From NCBI RefSeq assembly GCF_004339595.1, contig NZ_SMFU01000007.1, forward strand, positions 1,362,658 through 1,426,657: DNA of 64,000 nucleotides, read 5' to 3'. The notes under the pieces were generated by a model that did no database searches, was not told where the DNA came from, and was given only the letters and a program-made list of their open reading frames with translations. Numbering within the stretch: position 1 is the first letter of the stretch; the number at the start of each line of letters is the position of its first letter. Below, piece by piece: positions 62,201-64,000 of the stretch. The position numbers were made by a program, and so were the translations under genes. Source of the DNA: Marinobacterium mangrovicola. Its GTDB lineage: Bacteria > Pseudomonadota > Gammaproteobacteria > Pseudomonadales > Balneatricaceae.

Positions 62201-64000
62201 TTAATCTCTCGGTGGAGGCGGCGCCAGCACTTCGCGCTGGCCGTTGGAACCCGCTTCTGAAATGACACCGGCGGCTTCCATGGATTCAATCATTCGTGCA
62301 GCGCGGTTATAGCCGATCTTCAGCTTACGCTGAACCGATGAGATCGAGGCCTTGCGCGTTTCGGTCACAAAGGCCACGGCTTCGTCATACAGAGGGTCTG
62401 CCTCATCATCAAACAGATTACCACTGCCACCCGCGCCGTCACCGCCGGGCTCGCTGAGAATTTCATCGATATAGACCGGCTCACCCATCGCCTTCCAGGC
62501 TTCAACCGTGCGGTGCACCTCATCATCGCTGACAAAGGCGCCATGCACGCGGTTAGGCAGACTGGTGCCGGCCGGCAGGTAGAGCATGTCACCGTAACCC
62601 AGCAGGTTTTCCGCGCCGGACTGATCGAGAATGGTGCGCGAATCGATCTTGGACGACACCTGGAACGCGATACGGGTCGGCACGTTCGCCTTGATCAGGC
62701 CGGTAATAACATCCACTGACGGACGCTGGGTCGCCAGGATCAGGTGAATACCGGCCGCCCTCGCCTTCTGGGCGATACGGGCGATCAGCTCTTCCACCTT
62801 CTTGCCGACCATCATCATCATGTCGGCAAACTCGTCGACCACAACAACGATGTAGGGCAGGGTTTCCAGGAAAGGCGCAGGTTCAGAGGGGTCCAGCCCC
62901 TGCTCCTGCGGATTCCAAAGCGGATCACGCAACGGCTCACCGCGTTCCTGCGCCTTGGCCAATTTCTCGTTGAAACCGGCGATGTTGCGCACTCCCATCT
63001 TCGCCATCAGACGGTAACGACGTTCCATTTCGGCCACACACCAACGCAGACCGCCGGCCGCCTCTTTCATGTCGGTGATAACCGGCGTCAGCAGATGCGG
63101 AATGCCATCGTAGATCGACAGTTCCAACATCTTCGGGTCCACCAGCATCAGCCGCACCTCATCCGGTGTGGCCTTGAACAGCAGACTAAGCAACATCGCA
63201 TTAACGCCAACTGACTTACCGGAACCGGTGGTACCGGCCACGAGCAAGTGCGGCATCTTCGCCAGGTTAGCCACCACCGGATTGCCGGCAATATCGTTAC
63301 CCAGCGCCAGCGTCAGGCGAGAGCTGGCTTCCAGATAGGGCTTAGCGTTAAGTACTTCGCTCAGGCGAACGGTCTGGCGGGTTGAGTTGGGAATCTCAAT
63401 ACCGATAACGGACTTACCCGGAATAACCTCGACCACTCGCACGGCGGCCACCGCCATGGAACGCGCCAGATCACGTGCCAGGTTGGAGATCTTGCTGGCT
63501 TTAACACCCGGCGCGGGTTGAATCTCGAAACGGGTAATCACAGGGCCCGGATTTACCTCTACAACTTCGGCAACCACACCGAAATCTTTCAGCTTGGCCT
63601 CCAGCAGGCGCGAGAAGTCTTCGAGCTCCTCCTCGGTATAACCGTGATCGCTCTGCAGCTCTGGCGGATCAAGCAGATCCAGCGATGGGAGTACCGGCGG
63701 AGCCTTGCGGCTGGTGGTACCGGAGGGCTGATTCCCCGGAGGCTCGTCATCGACCAGTGGCTTATGCGATTCTGACAGCGGTACGATTTTAACGCCCTTG
63801 CGGCTGGCTCCGGCCTGCTGGTCCGCTGCCGGACTTGGCTGCGCAGGTGCTTCCCAGGGCGGCATCTCCTCTGCACTTTCAGGTTGGGGCTGCGGCTCGC
63901 TGAGGGGCTCTGCCGGTTTAGTCTCAGGTGCGGGTTCTGGCTGGACCACTGGTCTTGGCGCAGCTGCTTCGGCGGCCTGAGGCACATCGGGTTCCTCTAT
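62201..64000 (-). CDS. ftsK: DNA translocase FtsK, C-terminal part
   Basis: 600 codons are visible; the membrane-anchor part lies beyond the right edge and the start codon is not in the window. The first about 120 visible residues are a Pro/Glu/Ala-rich linker. The motor follows: Walker [16 protein letters not shown] (about 250-265), Walker [18 protein letters not shown], then [23 protein letters not shown]. The C-terminal gamma domain reads [41 protein letters not shown]. It pumps DNA at the septum to help resolve chromosome dimers with XerCD. Confidence 0.97.
   Translation of the reverse strand: MEEPDVPQAAEAAAPRPVVQPEPAPETKPAEPLSEPQPQPESAEEMPPWEAPAQPSPAADQQAGASRKGVKIVPLSESHKPLVDDEPPGNQPSGTTSRKAPPVLPSLDLLDPPELQSDHGYTEEELEDFSRLLEAKLKDFGVVAEVVEVNPGPVITRFEIQPAPGVKASKISNLARDLARSMAVAAVRVVEVIPGKSVIGIEIPNSTRQTVRLSEVLNAKPYLEASSRLTLALGNDIAGNPVVANLAKMPHLLVAGTTGSGKSVGVNAMLLSLLFKATPDEVRLMLVDPKMLELSIYDGIPHLLTPVITDMKEAAGGLRWCVAEMERRYRLMAKMGVRNIAGFNEKLAKAQERGEPLRDPLWNPQEQGLDPSEPAPFLETLPYIVVVVDEFADMMMMVGKKVEELIARIAQKARAAGIHLILATQRPSVDVITGLIKANVPTRIAFQVSSKIDSRTILDQSGAENLLGYGDMLYLPAGTSLPNRVHGAFVSDDEVHRTVEAWKAMGEPVYIDEILSEPGGDGAGGSGNLFDDEADPLYDEAVAFVTETRKASISSVQRKLKIGYNRAARMIESMEAAGVISEAGSNGQREVLAPPPPRD

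Overview
The window reads as chromosomal DNA of a gammaproteobacterium, probably a marine heterotroph of the Oceanospirillales/Alteromonadales type. The evidence is the ftsK-lolA-rarA-crcB-serS order at the right edge, a UbiH-family ubiquinone hydroxylase, B12-dependent MetH, TRAP importers, two phasins and several c-di-GMP enzymes. The genus cannot be fixed from the sequence alone. No tRNA, rRNA, CRISPR array, prophage or intact insertion sequence was seen.

Layout. (1) 1-14.7 kb is an accessory catabolic region. It holds a GMC oxidoreductase cut by the left edge, a TRAP importer (dctP, dctQ, dctM) with LysR and AraC regulators, and a sugar-uptake block: a fused ABC ATPase-permease, a second permease, a LamB-type porin, an SDR dehydrogenase and an IclR regulator. 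No substrate-binding protein gene for the ABC importer is visible. Several gaps here are long and gene-free. (2) 14.8-28 kb holds small unknown proteins, a tRNA-binding protein, propionyl-CoA synthetase, a PAS-GGDEF protein, an acetyltransferase, an HSL-type esterase, a PepSY-flavodoxin-reductase fusion, an HD-GYP protein and an iron alcohol dehydrogenase. (3) 28.2-34.4 kb holds metH and a divergent MFS exporter/XRE regulator pair. (4) 34.8-38.7 kb is a compact ethanolamine operon, eutB-eutC-amt plus a 54-residue membrane protein. It is preceded by a sigma-54-like promoter and an NtrC-like site and ends in a clear terminator. (5) 38.8-48.3 kb holds a Na+/Ca2+ exchanger, a coupled TRAP-type binding protein and three-PAS GGDEF protein, two transglutaminase-fold proteins, another PAS-GGDEF protein and a GH13 sugar phosphorylase. 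(6) 48.4-57.1 kb holds a DUF4197 protein, a miniature flagellar-rod-like protein, two EamA transporters, a PQQ-type sugar dehydrogenase, a large M16 peptidase and two phasins. (7) 57.1-64 kb is the conserved core block ubiH-like, serS, crcB, rarA, lolA and ftsK (cut by the right edge).

How the genes may work together. The eut operon would split ethanolamine into acetaldehyde and ammonia; the Amt channel would hold or recapture the ammonia, and nitrogen control fits the promoter. The TRAP-like binding protein at 42.5-43.5 kb has no permease next to it and overlaps a diguanylate cyclase gene by one base, which suggests a ligand sensor rather than an importer. The two phasin genes share one promoter layout, with TGC-rich palindromes on both sides of each core promoter, as expected of a common PhaR-like repressor. 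The sugar locus has three separate strong palindromes around lamB and iclR that look like operators or terminators.
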